Below, piece by piece: positions 1 to 8,030 of a DNA stretch of 43,379 nt (positions are counted from its first letter, which is position 1; each line of letters starts with the position of its first letter). A model generated the notes under the pieces. That model searched no databases and was not told where the DNA came from. It saw only the letters and a program-made list of their open reading frames with translations. Position numbers and translations under genes: made by a program. Source of the stretch: an uncultured Flavobacteriaceae bacterium (GTDB lineage: Bacteria; Bacteroidota; Bacteroidia; Flavobacteriales; Flavobacteriaceae); NCBI GenBank assembly GCA_938084555.1, contig CALKFR010000011.1, forward strand, positions 1 through 43,379, read 5' to 3'.

Positions 1-999
1 CCTGTAAGAATACCAGGAAAATTAAAGGCTGTTAAAGGAATTGGTTGGTATATTGAAGAATATGGCATTGCGCAAATTTCTTATAATTTAACCAACATTT
101 CAATTACCTCGATGCACAAGGCTTTTGACGAAACATGTAAAGCTGCTGATCAGAGAGGTATTAGAGTAACTGGTTCTGAATTAGTCGGTTTAGTTCCTTT
201 ACAGGCCATGTTGGATGCTGCTGATTATTTTTTATTAAAGCAGAAGCGGTCTCTTGGAATAAGCGAAGCTGATAAAATTAAAATAGCTGTAAAATCACTT
301 GGTTTAGATGATTTAAAGCCGTTTAATCCAGATGAGAGAATTATAGAATATGTAATGAGTGCTAACCTTGATAAGAAGTTAGTAGATTTTACTGTTAAGG
401 GGTTTGCAGATGAAACTGCATCAGAATCAATGGCTCCAGGAGGTGGATCTATTTCAGCTTACGTTGGAGCTCTAGGAGTATCATTAGGAACTATGGTTGC
501 AAATTTATCAGCACATAAACCAGGATGGGATGAAAAATGGGAATTTTATTCCAAATGGGCAGAAAAAGGGCAACACTATAAAAAGGAATTACTCTTCTTA
601 GTAGATGAAGACACCAATGCTTTTAATAAAATAATTGATGGTTTTCGTATGCCTAAATCAACACCAGAGGAAGTTAAAATAAGAAAAGAAGCTATTGAAA
701 ATGCCACTAAATATGCTACAGAAATTCCTTTTAAAGTAATGGAGACTGCTTACAATTCAATGGAAGTTATGTTGGCTATGGCAAAAGAAGGTATACAAAA
801 CTCTTTGTCAGATGCAGGTGTTGGAGCATTATGTGCCAGAACAGCTGTAGTTGGTGCATATTTTAATGTTAGAATCAATGCAAAAGATATCAAGGATAGA
901 TCATTTGCTGAAGAAATTCTTTCTAAGGCAAAGGAAATCTATGAGAAAACCAAGGTTTTAGAAAATAAAATGATTCAACTGATAGATTCTAATATATAA
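1..999 (+). CDS. ftcD: Glutamate formimidoyltransferase / formimidotetrahydrofolate cyclodeaminase (5' end outside window)
   Basis: The reading frame is open from base 1, so only the C-terminal 332 residues are seen; the ATG at 112 is internal. The first residues (IGWYIEEYGIAQISYNLTNI) belong to the end of the formiminotransferase domain, which moves the formimino group of formiminoglutamate to tetrahydrofolate in histidine breakdown. From about visible residue 130 a helical cyclodeaminase domain follows, with the motif SMAPGGGSISAYVGALG and a late SDAGVGALCA segment; this domain releases ammonia to give methenyl-tetrahydrofolate. The bifunctional fusion is known in Bacteroidota and animals. 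The protein is cytoplasmic. The stop codon abuts the ATG of the next gene (TAAATG), suggesting co-transcription. No other histidine-utilisation gene is visible; any would lie to the left of the window. Confidence 0.93.
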   Translation, partial: PVRIPGKLKAVKGIGWYIEEYGIAQISYNLTNISITSMHKAFDETCKAADQRGIRVTGSELVGLVPLQAMLDAADYFLLKQKRSLGISEADKIKIAVKSLGLDDLKPFNPDERIIEYVMSANLDKKLVDFTVKGFADETASESMAPGGGSISAYVGALGVSLGTMVANLSAHKPGWDEKWEFYSKWAEKGQHYKKELLFLVDEDTNAFNKIIDGFRMPKSTPEEVKIRKEAIENATKYATEIPFKVMETAYNSMEVMLAMAKEGIQNSLSDAGVGALCARTAVVGAYFNVRINAKDIKDRSFAEEILSKAKEIYEKTKVLENKMIQLIDSNI

Positions 1000-1479
1000 A
1001 TGAAATCTTCATTAAAAATAATTTCGTTTGAAGAAATCTATGCAAAAGCATTCTATCAATTAAATATAGAATGGTTAGAAACTTTTTTCTATGTTGAAGA
1101 TTTTGATAGAGAAGTTTTGAGTAATCCTAATAAATATATTATTGAAAAAGGGGGATATATCTTTTTTTTATTAGAAAACACAATGGTTATTGGAACTGTA
1201 GCTTTAATGAAAAAAAAAGAAAAGGTTTATGAACTTACAAAAATGGCTATAATACCTGAAAAAAGAGGTAAGAAAATGGGTCAATATTTAATGGAACATT
1301 GTATTGATTTTGCACTAAATAAGCAGTTAAATAAATTAATTTTATATTCAAATACTCTACTTGAAAATGCAATTCATATTTATAAGAAAATAGGGTTTAA
1401 AGAAATTCCAGTAGAAAAAGATTGCCCCTATAAACGAAGTAATATTAAAATGGAATTACTATTAGTTGAAAATAATTAG
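1000..1479 (+). CDS. GNAT family N-acetyltransferase
   Basis: This 159-residue protein has the single-domain GNAT layout. A beta-hairpin (FFLLENTMVIGTVALMKK) is followed by the acetyl-CoA binding segment around residues 83-100 (MAIIPEKRGKKMGQYLMEH, matching the R/Q-x-x-G-x-G/A pattern) and the late motif LLENAIHIYKKIGFKEIPV. These enzymes transfer acetyl from acetyl-CoA to an amine; the substrate cannot be told from sequence. The ATG starts directly after the stop of the formimidoyltransferase-cyclodeaminase gene, so translation is probably coupled. It is likely cytoplasmic, with no signal peptide. Confidence 0.85.
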   Translation: MKSSLKIISFEEIYAKAFYQLNIEWLETFFYVEDFDREVLSNPNKYIIEKGGYIFFLLENTMVIGTVALMKKKEKVYELTKMAIIPEKRGKKMGQYLMEHCIDFALNKQLNKLILYSNTLLENAIHIYKKIGFKEIPVEKDCPYKRSNIKMELLLVENN

Positions 1480-1496
1480 TTTATAAAAGTATTGTT

Positions 1497-2681
1497 ATGA
1501 AAAAAAAGTTTTTTTTATTGTTTTCTCTATTTGTTACTTTAAACATTTTATCACAACAAAAGATTGCTTTAAAAGGTATTATTCTTGACCAAGACAACCT
1601 TCCTATACCCTATGCAAGTATAGGTATTATTAATAAGAACATTGGAACAACATCAACAGAAGAGGGATCATTTAATTTTATAGTTACCAATAAAGAAATA
1701 AATGATCATTTAGAAATTTCGTCTATTGGTTATCAAACTTATAAAATTATAATTGCCGATTTTTTATCTCAAAAAAATAAAACAATTATTCTAAAAGAAA
1801 AAACAACAGAACTTTCTGAAATTTCAATAATGACCACTGAGGATTATGTAAAAAAGGCTTTAAAAAACTTGAAAAATAATTCTATAAGTAAAAATCACCA
1901 ATTAAAAATTTTATATAGACGCTGGTCTGTTGAAGATAATATTTGCCGTTTCTATATTGAGCATTTTATGAATGTAATAGACAGAGGACCTGCTTCATAT
2001 ATCACTAAATATTCTATAGAGGAAAGTAGAAAATCTTCGGAATATAGATTTGTTAAAAACTTACAAAATAGACATGCAATTGAATATATGGAATTAAATA
2101 ATCCTTTAAGAAAAGGAATTTATTATGGAGATTATAAATGGAAAAAAATTAAAAATTCTAGTTATGATGGTGAAGATATTAATATTATTGAAGGACTAAA
2201 TAATACCAGTACTCTAAGATTATACATTGGTTATGATACATTTAAAATCTACAAATTAGAAATTACAAGAAATCCTCCAAAAATAGGAAAGTACTTATAC
2301 TCACTATATTTATATAAAAAAAATAAAGAGGGCAAGTTATATCTTAGTTATCATAATAGAGAGTGGAAAGGTTCAGGTAAGGTATCTGAAAATGTGAAAC
2401 GAATTTTATTAAAACAAAAACAAATAACAGGAAATTATATTCCTGTAGCCTTTAGACACGAGGTTTTTGTATTAGAATTAGAAGAAGACAAAAATAGATT
2501 TGAAAAATATAAAACTATAGAGGAAATGGATATGACACTTTATGACATTCCTTACAATAAATATTTTTGGGACAATGTAAGTTTACCTCCAGAAACACTA
2601 TTTTATAAAAAAAACATTGGTGAACTCGAATCTTTATTTAATGTACCTATTGAAGATCAGTTTAAGTATTCTAATCAATAA
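1497..2681 (+). CDS. Secreted carboxypeptidase-regulatory-like domain protein
   Basis: The 394-residue protein begins with a clear signal peptide (MKKKFFLLFSLFVTLNILSQ). Residues about 22-100 form a CarboxypepD_reg-like beta-sandwich: ALKGIILDQDNLPIPYASI, then GTTSTEEGSFNF and a hydrophobic ISSIGYQTYKI strand. This module is also the N-terminal piece of many Bacteroidota TonB receptors, but no plug or barrel follows here. The remaining ~290 residues are rich in Tyr, Lys and Asn and I do not recognise their fold. Expected location is the periplasm or outer membrane. It starts 17 nt after the GNAT gene on the same strand and faces aroQ tail-to-tail. Function unknown. Confidence 0.8.
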   Translation: MKKKFFLLFSLFVTLNILSQQKIALKGIILDQDNLPIPYASIGIINKNIGTTSTEEGSFNFIVTNKEINDHLEISSIGYQTYKIIIADFLSQKNKTIILKEKTTELSEISIMTTEDYVKKALKNLKNNSISKNHQLKILYRRWSVEDNICRFYIEHFMNVIDRGPASYITKYSIEESRKSSEYRFVKNLQNRHAIEYMELNNPLRKGIYYGDYKWKKIKNSSYDGEDINIIEGLNNTSTLRLYIGYDTFKIYKLEITRNPPKIGKYLYSLYLYKKNKEGKLYLSYHNREWKGSGKVSENVKRILLKQKQITGNYIPVAFRHEVFVLELEEDKNRFEKYKTIEEMDMTLYDIPYNKYFWDNVSLPPETLFYKKNIGELESLFNVPIEDQFKYSNQ

Positions 2682-2713
2682 ATTAGTAGGTCTAGTTATT
2701 AGATAGATAAAGA

Positions 2714-3127
2714 TTATAAAAAGCTCTCTATAGCTAAATCATAACTTTTTAGACCAAAACCAAAAATAACTCCTTTTGCATTTGCGGCAATATAACTTTT
2801 GTGTCTAAATTCTTCTCTAGCATGAACATTTGAGATGTGTACTTCAATAACTGGAGTGTTAATTGCTTTTACGGCGTCTCCAATACCAACAGAGGTATGT
2901 GTGTAAGCGGCAGCATTTAAAATTATCCCATCATAATTGAAACCAACTTCATGAAGTTTATCTATAATTTCTCCTTCAATATTGGACTGAAAATAATATA
3001 AATCTAAAGCTGAGAATTTATTTTGGAGCGCTTTAAAATAATCCTCAAAAGAATGTGAACCATATATTTCAGGTTCTCTTTTACCTAATAAATTTAAATT
3101 AGGGCCATTAATTATCAAAACTTTCAT
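2714..3127 (-). CDS. aroQ: Type II 3-dehydroquinate dehydratase
   Basis: This enzyme dehydrates 3-dehydroquinate to 3-dehydroshikimate, the third shikimate-pathway step. The 137-residue length fits the small dodecameric type II class. Visible motifs are MKVLIINGPNLNLLGKREPE at the N-terminus with the flexible-loop Arg17 and catalytic Tyr22, a central LNAAAYTHTSVGI segment, and the catalytic-His region EVHISNVHAREEFRHKS. I chose the ATG at 3127 because the family begins MKVLIINGPN; an upstream ATG at 3142 would add five atypical residues. aroB, the preceding pathway step, lies about 31 kb away in the same window, so the pathway is dispersed. The gene runs leftward and converges with the gene ending at 2681. 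Confidence 0.95.
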   Translation of the reverse strand: MKVLIINGPNLNLLGKREPEIYGSHSFEDYFKALQNKFSALDLYYFQSNIEGEIIDKLHEVGFNYDGIILNAAAYTHTSVGIGDAVKAINTPVIEVHISNVHAREEFRHKSYIAANAKGVIFGFGLKSYDLAIESFL

Positions 3128-3160
3128 ACAGCAAAAATACAATTAATTTTGCATAAAAAA

Positions 3161-3180
3161 AGGGAGCTTTTGAGCTCCCT
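3161..3180 (-). terminator. Intrinsic terminator of the beta-barrel gene 3202-3732
   Basis: AGGGAGCT (3161-3168) pairs with AGCTCCCT (3173-3180) around a 4-nt loop. The A-run at 3154-3160 becomes a U-run on the minus-strand transcript, so it terminates leftward transcription before aroQ. Confidence 0.85.
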
Positions 3181-3201
3181 TTATATATTATAGTATCAAA
3201 A

Positions 3202-3732
3202 TTAAAAACTGTAATTAAGTCCAATTTGAAGAATATTTAATTTAAATGTTGCATCACCAACATCTTCTCCCATATCATCAAGCCTATCAAAACCAAAGGA
3301 ATATCTTGCTCCTAGAGATATATTATCTGAAACATCAATACCTAATCCTAGCCCAAGACCCAAACCAAGTTTATTAATACTCTCTAAATCCTCTTCAATA
3401 ATATAGTCAAATTGTGGGCCAGCCATCAAATTAAAGTTTTCAGTTACATGAAATTTCATCATCAAAGGAATAATAATCAAATCAGTAGATTCTCCTTCAT
3501 CAGTTATTGAAGAGTACTGAAGTTCGGGTTGAATACTAAAAGTTTCTGTGACTGAAAATTCTGCAAAAACTCCTAAAAAGAATCCTGATGAGTCAGATGA
3601 GATATCCTCACCACCTCCAGATACTTTACCAGTTACTGATTGGTAACCTGCAGTTGCACCAAATTTTGAATCTTGAGCATTAGCAGAAAAACAAAAAGAA
3701 ACTAATGCAATCGATAATAATAATTTTTTCAT
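3202..3732 (-). CDS. Small outer-membrane beta-barrel protein
   Basis: The 176-residue protein has a 20-residue signal peptide ending ANAQ and a mature part of alternating amphipathic strands (FFLGVFAEFS, FSIQPELQYSS, ISLGARYSFGF). It ends in aromatic NYSF, typical of an outer-membrane barrel of the OmpA-like or OmpW-like 8-strand size. A Gly-Leu repeat, LGLGLGLGLG, sits at residues 122-131. Exact function cannot be assigned; such proteins are often called 'porin family protein' or 'PorT family protein'. It is transcribed alone, with its own terminator at 3161-3180. The neighbour 3915-4406 shares an almost identical signal peptide, suggesting paralogues with diverged barrels. Confidence 0.8.
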   Translation of the reverse strand: MKKLLLSIALVSFCFSANAQDSKFGATAGYQSVTGKVSGGGEDISSDSSGFFLGVFAEFSVTETFSIQPELQYSSITDEGESTDLIIIPLMMKFHVTENFNLMAGPQFDYIIEEDLESINKLGLGLGLGLGIDVSDNISLGARYSFGFDRLDDMGEDVGDATFKLNILQIGLNYSF

Positions 3733-3862
3733 AATAAAAAGTATTTAAATTTAATTAATTGTAAATAAATATAGTGAAAAATAATGAATTTTAAAAAAAA
3801 AGTAATTATGTGGGTTTTATTTGATTCTAATTAATTATTAATTATCAACATTAGTGTCAAAA

Positions 3863-3890
3863 AAAAAGTGGACTATAAAGTCCACTTTTT
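3863..3890 (-). terminator. Intrinsic terminator of the beta-barrel gene 3915-4406
   Basis: A perfect 12-bp stem AAAAAGTGGACT / AGTCCACTTTTT with loop ATAA lies just downstream of the minus-strand gene at 3915-4406. The flanking A-run (3861-3867) gives the U-tract on the minus strand. Confidence 0.88.
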
Positions 3891-3914
3891 ATCATATTTA
3901 GAATATAATTGCTT

Positions 3915-4406
3915 CTAAAACTGGTAGGCTAATCCTAGACCAAAACTAGAAATACTTCCATCGTCTGAAATCGTAGAATAATTTAGATTAAATGAGGTTT
4001 TGTCTCCAACAGCATAAGTTATATTTGGTCTCAAATAAAAACCACCACCTATACCTTCAGGTGACAATCCTATTCCATATCCTACATCCGATCCAACAGT
4101 AAGTTTATCTGATACACTATAATTTAAAACTGTTGCAATTGGAAGCCATGAGTAGTTTCCTAAATCTAACTCACCCAATTCATCCAAATCAATGGTTTTA
4201 CCAGAAAAAACCAAGTAACTAGCAGATAAACCAAATTTAAAATCTGATTCTGATCCAAACATATAAGTTCCGCTAAAATTGTATGAGGTAGAAGTAATAT
4301 CTCCGGCATCACCGGTAGGTACTCCTACTCCTGCACCTAACGAAAATTGAGCATTAGCAGTTAAACAAAAAGTTACTAAAGCAAACGATAATAATAATTT
4401 TTTCAT
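3915..4406 (-). CDS. Small outer-membrane beta-barrel protein (paralogue)
   Basis: The 163-residue protein has a 20-residue signal peptide (MKKLLLSFALVTFCLTANAQ) and a Gly-rich, strand-forming mature region with a C-terminal aromatic residue (GLGLAYQF), as in outer-membrane barrels. The signal peptide matches that of the 3202-3732 protein at 16 of 20 positions, and the underlying DNA is also closely similar, while the mature sequences differ. It is separated from that gene by its own terminator, so the two are separate transcription units. No specific function can be assigned. Confidence 0.78.
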   Translation of the reverse strand: MKKLLLSFALVTFCLTANAQFSLGAGVGVPTGDAGDITSTSYNFSGTYMFGSESDFKFGLSASYLVFSGKTIDLDELGELDLGNYSWLPIATVLNYSVSDKLTVGSDVGYGIGLSPEGIGGGFYLRPNITYAVGDKTSFNLNYSTISDDGSISSFGLGLAYQF

Positions 4407-4525
4407 TTTGATAAAGTTTTAGTTAATAGATTTAAATATAGTAAGAAAAAATTAATTTCAGAAAAGGATTAAATTACGGTGGACTTACTTAAGTATTAAA
4501 TTTAAAATTATCTTATCTTCATTTC

Positions 4526-5425
4526 ATGAAATGGAATGAATCAATTTTAGATTATGGTCACTACTTAAAAATAGAAAGAGGGCTTTCTTCCCATACCATA
4601 CAAAACTATATTAGAGATGTAAAAAAACTTATCTCCTTTATAGATAAAAAGAAAATATCTAGTTCACCAATAGCTATAAAAGACGAATTAATTCAACAAT
4701 TTATTTATGAAATAGCAAAAGAAATAAGTCCAAGAAGTCAAGCAAGAATAATATCCGGATTGCGAAGTTATTTTAACTATTTAATTTTTGAAAACTACAG
4801 ATCATCTAATCCTACTGATTTAATTGAAACACCAAAAATTGGTGTAAAATTACCAGATACCCTATCAGAACAAGAAATTAATAACTTAATTTCTGCAATA
4901 GATCTTAGTAAATCAGAAGGAGAAAGAAATAGAGCAATTCTAGAAACTATGTATAGTTGTGGCTTGAGGGTTAGTGAATTAATTCACTTAAAAATTTCAG
5001 ATTTATTCTTTGATGAAGGTTTTATAAAAATAGTGGGTAAAGGAAATAAAGAACGTTTTGTACCCATTCACTTTAGCGCTCAAAAATATATAATTCTGTA
5101 CATGAATGAAATTCGAACACAGCTAACAATTAAAAAGGGTTTTGAAGATACCTTATTTTTAAATAGACGTGGAAAATCATTGTCTAGACAAATGATCTTT
5201 ATGATTTTAAAAGATCTTGCTATTAAAATAGAGTTAAACAAAAAAATTAGCCCACATACTTTCAGACATTCTTTTGCGACACATCTTTTAAAAAATGGTG
5301 CTGACTTGAGAGCTATTCAACAAATGTTAGGACACGAAAGCATCACCACTACAGAGGTTTATGTTCACTTAGATACTAGTTATTTGAAAGAAATTGTAGA
5401 GAAATATCACCCAATAAAATCTTAA
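4526..5425 (+). CDS. xerD: Site-specific tyrosine recombinase XerD
   Basis: The 299-residue length and full-length alignability fit XerC/XerD chromosome-dimer resolution recombinases rather than phage integrases. An N-terminal SAM-like core-binding domain (about 1-105, RGLSSHTIQNYIRDVKKLISF) is followed by the catalytic domain with all expected residues: Arg148 (SCGLRVSEL), Lys172 (GKGNKERFVP), His244 and Arg247 (SPHTFRHSFATHLL), His270 (LGHESI) and the nucleophile Tyr279 (TTTEVYVHLD). XerD acts with FtsK at dif to resolve dimers. XerC versus XerD cannot be settled from sequence alone; I name it xerD from its overall look. A weak -7-like TATCTTCA lies at 4510-4517. No dif-like site is obvious nearby. 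Confidence 0.9.
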   Translation: MKWNESILDYGHYLKIERGLSSHTIQNYIRDVKKLISFIDKKKISSSPIAIKDELIQQFIYEIAKEISPRSQARIISGLRSYFNYLIFENYRSSNPTDLIETPKIGVKLPDTLSEQEINNLISAIDLSKSEGERNRAILETMYSCGLRVSELIHLKISDLFFDEGFIKIVGKGNKERFVPIHFSAQKYIILYMNEIRTQLTIKKGFEDTLFLNRRGKSLSRQMIFMILKDLAIKIELNKKISPHTFRHSFATHLLKNGADLRAIQQMLGHESITTTEVYVHLDTSYLKEIVEKYHPIKS

Positions 5426-5430
5426 AAAAT

Positions 5431-5462
5431 CCCATTGTTAAACTTTAGTGTTTAACAATGGG
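5431..5462 (-). terminator. Terminator between xerD and rny
   Basis: A perfect 13-bp stem CCCATTGTTAAAC (5431-5443) / GTTTAACAATGGG (5450-5462) with a 6-nt loop. An A-run at 5425-5430 makes it a good terminator for leftward rny transcription. The plus-strand side lacks a strong T-run, so it may stop xerD less efficiently. Confidence 0.85.
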
Positions 5463-5485
5463 AATATATTTATATGAGAACCTAA

Positions 5486-7051
5486 TTATTTAGCTACGTT
5501 TACTGCTCTTGTTTCTCTTATTACAGTAACTTTTACTTGACCTGGATAAGTCATGTCATTTTGTATTTTTTGACTAATACTAAAGGATAATTCCGCTGCT
5601 TTGGTATCATTTACTTTTCCACTTTCAACCATAACTCGTAATTCACGCCCTGCTTGAATGGCATAAGCCTTTTGAACACCTGAAAAACCAAAGGCAATAT
5701 CCTCTAGGTCTTTAAGACGTTGAATATAAGAATCTAGAACCTGTCTTCTTGCTCCAGGTCTTGCTCCAGAGATCGCATCACAAACTTGAACTATTGGTGC
5801 AAATAATGTTTTCATTTCTATTTCGTCATGGTGAGCTCCAATAGCATTACATACATCTTTTTTCTCCCCATATTTTTCCGCCCATTCCATTCCTAATAGT
5901 GCATGTGGTAATTCACTTTCAGCATCTGGCACTTTACCAATGTCATGAAGTAATCCAGCCCTTTTAGCTATTTTTGAATTTAAACCTAATTCAGAAGCCA
6001 TAATACCACATAGATTAGCAACTTCTCTTGAATGTTGAAGTAAATTTTGACCATAAGAAGATCTATATTTCATTCTTCCTACGGTTTTAATAAGTTCTGG
6101 GTGCAATCCATGAATCCCTAAATCTATAACCGTTCGTTTCCCAACTTCTATAATCTCTTGAGTAATTTGCTTTTCAGTTTTAGCGACTACTTCTTCAATT
6201 CTAGCCGGATGAATTCTTCCGTCAGTAACTAATTTATGCATTGACAGTCTAGCAACCTCTCTTCTTACGGGATCAAAACACGAAAGAATAATAGCCTCTG
6301 GAGTATCATCAACAATAATTTCAACACCTGTAGCTGCTTCTAATGCTCTAATATTTCTTCCTTCTCTACCTATAATTCTTCCTTTAACATCATCGGATTC
6401 TAAATTAAAAACAGATACACAATTTTCAACAGCTTGTTCAACACCTACTCTTTGTATAGTGCTTAGCACTACTTTTCTTGCTTCCTGTTCTGCAGTAAGT
6501 TTAGCTTCTTCAAGTGTATTTTGAACAAATCCCATAGCATCAGATTTAGCCTCATCTTTCAATGAATTTACCAATTCCTTTTTTGCTTCCTCAGCAGAGA
6601 AACCTGATATCTGTTCTAAAAGATCTACATGTCTTTTATGAAGTTTTGATACTTCGTCTTCTTTTTTCTCTAGATAGGATAACTTATTGTTATATTCATT
6701 TTCTTTTTGTTCTAAAGAATTATTTAAGCTGTTAGTTTTATCAACTTCAGATTGAACTTTAGATTCTTTATCTCTAATTCTTTTCTCAATTTCTGAAATT
6801 TTCTTTTCTCTACTTAAAATAACTTTTTCATGCTCAGATTTTAATTCTATAAACTTCTCTTTAGCTTGTAATATTTTTTCTTTTTTTAGTGCTTCTGCTT
6901 CTATTTTAGCTTCTTTAATGAGAGATTTTGTCTCTTTTTTTGTAGCATCTAGAATTTTATTTGCTTTCGATTTTTCTGAAAATCTTGCTATTATTAATCC
7001 TATTATTATTCCTACTAATCCTGCTAAAGCAGGAAATATCATTTGATCCAT
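5486..7051 (-). CDS. rny: Ribonuclease Y
   Basis: RNase Y is a membrane-anchored endoribonuclease that starts mRNA turnover. From the ATG at 7051 the protein has 521 residues, the usual family size. In order: an N-terminal membrane segment ([19 protein letters not shown]), a long Lys/Glu-rich coiled coil to about residue 165, a KH RNA-binding domain (around [18 protein letters not shown]), and an HD phosphodiesterase domain with [12 protein letters not shown] and a second GAHHDEIE motif. The ATG at 7051 is preferred over the one at 7072 because it places the membrane helix at the very N-terminus. The gene follows a 6S-like RNA and zapA on the same strand. Confidence 0.95.
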   Translation of the reverse strand: MDQMIFPALAGLVGIIIGLIIARFSEKSKANKILDATKKETKSLIKEAKIEAEALKKEKILQAKEKFIELKSEHEKVILSREKKISEIEKRIRDKESKVQSEVDKTNSLNNSLEQKENEYNNKLSYLEKKEDEVSKLHKRHVDLLEQISGFSAEEAKKELVNSLKDEAKSDAMGFVQNTLEEAKLTAEQEARKVVLSTIQRVGVEQAVENCVSVFNLESDDVKGRIIGREGRNIRALEAATGVEIIVDDTPEAIILSCFDPVRREVARLSMHKLVTDGRIHPARIEEVVAKTEKQITQEIIEVGKRTVIDLGIHGLHPELIKTVGRMKYRSSYGQNLLQHSREVANLCGIMASELGLNSKIAKRAGLLHDIGKVPDAESELPHALLGMEWAEKYGEKKDVCNAIGAHHDEIEMKTLFAPIVQVCDAISGARPGARRQVLDSYIQRLKDLEDIAFGFSGVQKAYAIQAGRELRVMVESGKVNDTKAAELSFSISQKIQNDMTYPGQVKVTVIRETRAVNVAK

Positions 7052-7070
7052 AATTTTAATTTGTTTGTAC

Positions 7071-7257
7071 AAAAAGCCTACAGTAGTAAGGTTTATATAA
7101 ACTCCATTATGACATGTATAGAACTAACTAGTTGATCAAGGATCCTCTTAATAAAGAAATGAATCAATACCTAAGGCTTGCTTTAACAACTAAGACTTGT
7201 CCTTCATAATAGTTTCGTGTTGAGTTTATCAAACAAAATAACTAATGTAGGCAGTGT
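7071..7257 (-). ncRNA. ssrS: 6S RNA (flavobacterial type)
   Basis: The gap between zapA and rny folds, on the minus strand, into one long interrupted hairpin of about 180 nt. Nested helices: 7241-7252 with 7076-7087 (11 of 12 pairs), 7222-7229 with 7097-7104 (8 of 8) and 7187-7193 with 7128-7134 (7 pairs, one G-U). The last two enclose a large unpaired central bubble (7194-7221 and 7105-7127), the 6S hallmark that mimics an open promoter and binds sigma-factor holoenzyme. The closing helix is followed by U5 (7075-7071), as in an intrinsic terminator. An imperfect -7 box (TACATTTA) lies at 7263-7270. Assignment rests on structure and zapA linkage, not a covariance search. Confidence 0.8.
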
Positions 7258-7277
7258 ATTATTAAATGTAAGAGTAC

Positions 7278-7568
7278 TTATTCTAAATAATCACTAACCA
7301 ATTTGGTTAGTTCACTTATTTTATCAAATGCTTCATTATTGGTTTCCTTTGAATCTAAAGAAGATATTTCAAGTTTAGATGCAAATTGTAATGCACACAT
7401 TGCTAAAACATCTTGTTTATCACTCACAGCGTAATTGTTTTCATAATTACTAATGAGTTGATTAATATTTGCAGCAGCTTTTCTCATTCCTTCCTCTTCA
7501 ATCGTGTTATTTACACTCAAAGGATAAGATCTTCCAGCTATTACTAAATTAATCTTTAATTTTCCCAC
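7278..7568 (-). CDS. zapA: Cell division protein ZapA
   Basis: ZapA binds FtsZ and helps bundle protofilaments at midcell. The 96-residue protein matches the small ZapA family: an N-terminal beta-rich part (KLKINLVIAGRSYPLSVNN), the conserved EEGMRKAAANINQLI segment, and a helical coiled-coil tail (about 60-96). It is cytoplasmic. It lies 17 nt after the coiled-coil gene 7586-7876 and just before the 6S-like RNA, an arrangement also known for zapA and ssrS in proteobacteria. Confidence 0.9.
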   Translation of the reverse strand: MGKLKINLVIAGRSYPLSVNNTIEEEGMRKAAANINQLISNYENNYAVSDKQDVLAMCALQFASKLEISSLDSKETNNEAFDKISELTKLVSDYLE

Positions 7569-7585
7569 AATACAAATAAATTATA

Positions 7586-7876
7586 TTATTCGTTCAACTG
7601 AACGATACATTTATCGATTTCTCGAATTAAAGCATTTATTTTAAATTTCGTATCTCTCGTACTATTATTACTACCCTCTATAGTTTTAGCAATCTTTAAC
7701 AACTTGAATTCTTTTTCTCGTTGTTCTAATAATTGCTTGCTCTCCAAAAGTTGATGATGTAATTTTGATGTATTTTGAAGTAATAATTGATTCTCTTTTA
7801 ATAAAAAATCATAATTAGAAAGTAAATTTTTTAACTTTATTTCTAATAAATGAACTGCTTCAGTAGTATTACCCAT
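7586..7876 (-). CDS. Small coiled-coil protein upstream of zapA
   Basis: The 96-residue protein is almost wholly predicted helix with heptad-like Leu/Lys/Glu spacing (LLEIKLKNLLSNYDFLLKEN, then QLLESKQLLEQREKEFKLLK), and no signal peptide or membrane segment. I do not recognise a named family, though a short coiled-coil protein directly before zapA recurs in Flavobacteriia. Its size and composition recall ZapB, the coiled-coil partner of ZapA in E. coli, but that is inference from position and character only. A good Bacteroidota promoter (7903-7933) drives this gene and zapA as a pair. Confidence 0.75.
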   Translation of the reverse strand: MGNTTEAVHLLEIKLKNLLSNYDFLLKENQLLLQNTSKLHHQLLESKQLLEQREKEFKLLKIAKTIEGSNNSTRDTKFKINALIREIDKCIVQLNE

Positions 7877-7902
7877 TAAACTTTTAAATGAAAACTATAC
7901 CT

Positions 7903-7933
7903 CAAAGTTAACATTCTGTTTTTTAACAAACAA
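7903..7933 (-). promoter_or_regulatory. Bacteroidota sigma-A-type promoter for the zapA pair
   Basis: On the minus strand a -33 TTG (complement of 7931-7933) is followed after 20 nt by the -7 box TAACTTTG (complement of 7903-7910). It matches the TTG-N17-23-TAnnTTTG consensus and sits 27 nt before the start at 7876. Confidence 0.65.
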
Positions 7934-8030
7934 CTATTTATGGATTTAATAAAAAAACATAATAAATATTTAAAATTCTTAGTTAATTGATTTAAATAGT
8001 TTTCTTAATTTGGTTGAAAATTATTGTAAT

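Noticed and set aside
112-999. ATG at 112 as the start of a complete gene
   Set aside because: The same frame is open to base 1 and the upstream codons encode conserved formiminotransferase residues, so the gene is truncated by the window.
4526-5425. Tyrosine recombinase as a sign of a mobile element or integron
   Set aside because: Size and motifs fit the housekeeping Xer family; no flanking repeats, tRNA attachment site or phage genes.
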